In this document: in pieces, positions 63,059 to 64,000 of the stretch
Layout of the letters: the number at the start of each line of letters is the position of its first letter
How positions within the stretch are numbered: position 1 is the first letter of the stretch
NCBI RefSeq assembly: GCF_000612585.1
Contig: NZ_JFCA01000013.1
Coordinates: 62,001-126,000 of the forward strand
Origin: Pseudomonas sp. CHM02
GTDB taxonomy: Bacteria > Pseudomonadota > Gammaproteobacteria > Pseudomonadales > Pseudomonadaceae
Reading direction: 5' to 3'
Length of the DNA stretch: 64,000 nucleotides
The notes under the pieces: model-generated
Told to the model about the DNA's origin: nothing
Seen by the model: the letters and a program-made list of their open reading frames with translations, nothing else
The model's database searches: none
Position numbers and translations under genes: made by a program

Positions 63059-64000
63059 TTAAAGCGGGATTCGTGAGCCGATCAGGGTCGGGCGTTGCAG
63101 GGCACCGGCGTTGGTATTGACGCCCCGGTCGAAACGCAGGCGCCCGTCCTGTACGCGGCAGGTAACGTGGTCACCAAAGGCGGTTTCGACGAAGCGCCAG
63201 TCCATGCGCAACTCGCCTTCGGTGGACCAGCAGGCCTGCGCGACCACGGCGGTCTGTTCAGGCTGGTACTGATGGTGCAAGTAATTGCCGGTGATGCTGG
63301 TGAGGGTCTCGATCGGCTGCCGGAAACCGGCGCGCACGTGATGAGTGCCGCGATGATCCACCAGGGTGAAATCGCAGTAATCCGCCTGGAAATCGAAGGC
63401 CACTTCGCACACGCCATCCTCATTCGGCTCGATGGCGAAACGGCCCAGCAGTGCACCGCTGGCAGGCGAGCTTTGCAAACCGTGCAGCGTGGGCAGGCGC
63501 AGGTCGTCGATCAACGCGTCCAGTTGCGCCTGACTTGCCTTGGCATCAGCAGCGGTGCGCCCCAGCGCCGGGAACAGGTGCTGCCACAGCGCCGCGTGCA
63601 AGCGCTTTTCTCCCAGGCGCAGGCCGCAGGTGAAGACAATCACGGTGTCCTGGTCCGGCAGCACCATGCACTGCTGGCCAAACACGCCCGAAGCGTAGTA
63701 ACCGCCATGTTCGGTCATCCACCATTGATAGCCGTAGCCCTCACGCTGGGCTTCATTGGCCTTGTTCTTGTCGCGTGGCAGGTACTGCTTGCCGTCGAAC
63801 TCCCCCATCCACACGTCTTGCACCTGGTTGCGCGTGGCCGCGCTGACCCACTGTGGCGACAGCAACTGGCGCCCCTGCCACTGGCCGTGGTTGAGGTGCA
63901 ACACGCCGAACTTCAACGAGTCCTCGCTGGTGCAACTCAAGCCATTGCCACCGGAGTTGAAACCACCGGGGGCCAGGTCCCACTCCAGGTGATCGAGGCC
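63059..64000 (-). CDS. Beta-lactamase-family serine hydrolase, N-terminus beyond the window
   Basis: The frame is open to base 64000 (reading GLDHLEWDLAPGGFNSGGNG first), so at least 313 residues are visible and the start is missing. Class C beta-lactamase/6-aminohexanoate-dimer hydrolase features: SGGNGLSCTSEDSLKFG, GYGYQWWMTEHGGYYASGVF and the HGGYYASGVFGQ region that corresponds to the KTG-type strand. The SXXK nucleophile lies outside. A C-terminal beta domain of about 150 residues follows. It heads an operon with the aminotransferase and aldehyde dehydrogenase, suggesting an amide or ester that yields an amino acid. Confidence 0.85.
   Translation of the reverse strand, partial: GLDHLEWDLAPGGFNSGGNGLSCTSEDSLKFGVLHLNHGQWQGRQLLSPQWVSAATRNQVQDVWMGEFDGKQYLPRDKNKANEAQREGYGYQWWMTEHGGYYASGVFGQQCMVLPDQDTVIVFTCGLRLGEKRLHAALWQHLFPALGRTAADAKASQAQLDALIDDLRLPTLHGLQSSPASGALLGRFAIEPNEDGVCEVAFDFQADYCDFTLVDHRGTHHVRAGFRQPIETLTSITGNYLHHQYQPEQTAVVAQACWSTEGELRMDWRFVETAFGDHVTCRVQDGRLRFDRGVNTNAGALQRPTLIGSRIPL

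Overview
The window is a chromosomal segment of a Pseudomonas, most likely of the P. fluorescens group. The evidence is the high GC content, the many GAGC(C/T)GGCTTGCC-type REP hairpins, and Pseudomonas-typical genes: pncA-pncB-nadE with NrtR, a mannitol-type MtlR/MtlE remnant, CbtBA behind a B12 riboswitch, DUF4865, XapX and a bacterial metallothionein. No rRNA, tRNA, phage, integrase or CRISPR array is visible. Most genes belong to small catabolic, transport or regulatory modules, each with its own regulator. Both edges cut a gene: a chemoreceptor on the left and a serine hydrolase on the right.

Layout, 0-17 kb. A partial chemoreceptor is followed by a GntR regulator divergent from a lyase / C4-dicarboxylate carrier / fumarase-like cluster. 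Next comes an isolated minus-strand gene encoding a protein with two internal repeats. It sits behind a sequence that matches the hrp box exactly (GGAACC-N16-CCACAGA), so it may be an orphan type III effector or helper. The urtABCDE urea ABC transporter follows, with a REP hairpin between urtA and urtB. Divergent from urtA is a permease-histidine kinase-receiver fusion with its LuxR-type response regulator. Three alternating TGACGTA half-sites lie upstream of urtA.

17-31 kb. An IclR regulator faces an operon joining a polyamine-type ABC importer to a three-subunit flavin/Fe-S dehydrogenase of the opine oxidase / HcnABC type. Then come the NAD salvage genes with NrtR and a putative operator, and a remnant of the mannitol/sorbitol locus: binding protein, polyol dehydrogenase and AraC regulator, without permeases or ATPase.

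31-51 kb. A purine nucleoside uptake pair (Tsx-like porin and NUP) has a PurR/LacI-type palindrome upstream. It is followed by a quinone reductase/XapX/AraC group, a metallothionein, a YdcZ-type transporter pair with LysR, mntH, a lipase-like protein fused to a YaaW/UPF0174-like domain, RidA, LysR, a KefB-type antiporter, an esterase, cobF, a phosphatase-like protein, the B12-riboswitch cbtBA cobalt uptake genes, DUF4865 and LysR.

51-64 kb. An Lrp/AsnC regulator is divergent from a three-gene operon of a tyrosinase-type copper enzyme, a 577-residue protein of unknown function and a periplasmic single-haem cytochrome. MntP follows behind a yybP-ykoY manganese riboswitch. Then come two medium-chain dehydrogenases, a scar holding fragments of two lost genes, and a translationally coupled aldehyde dehydrogenase/aminotransferase pair downstream of a beta-lactamase-family hydrolase.

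The strongest leads for new biology are the hrp-box orphan, the permease-kinase fusion with its candidate urtA operator, the copper-oxidase/cytochrome operon, the opine-oxidase-like cluster and the hydrolase-aminotransferase-dehydrogenase cluster. All calls come from reading the sequence and family knowledge. No database search was run.
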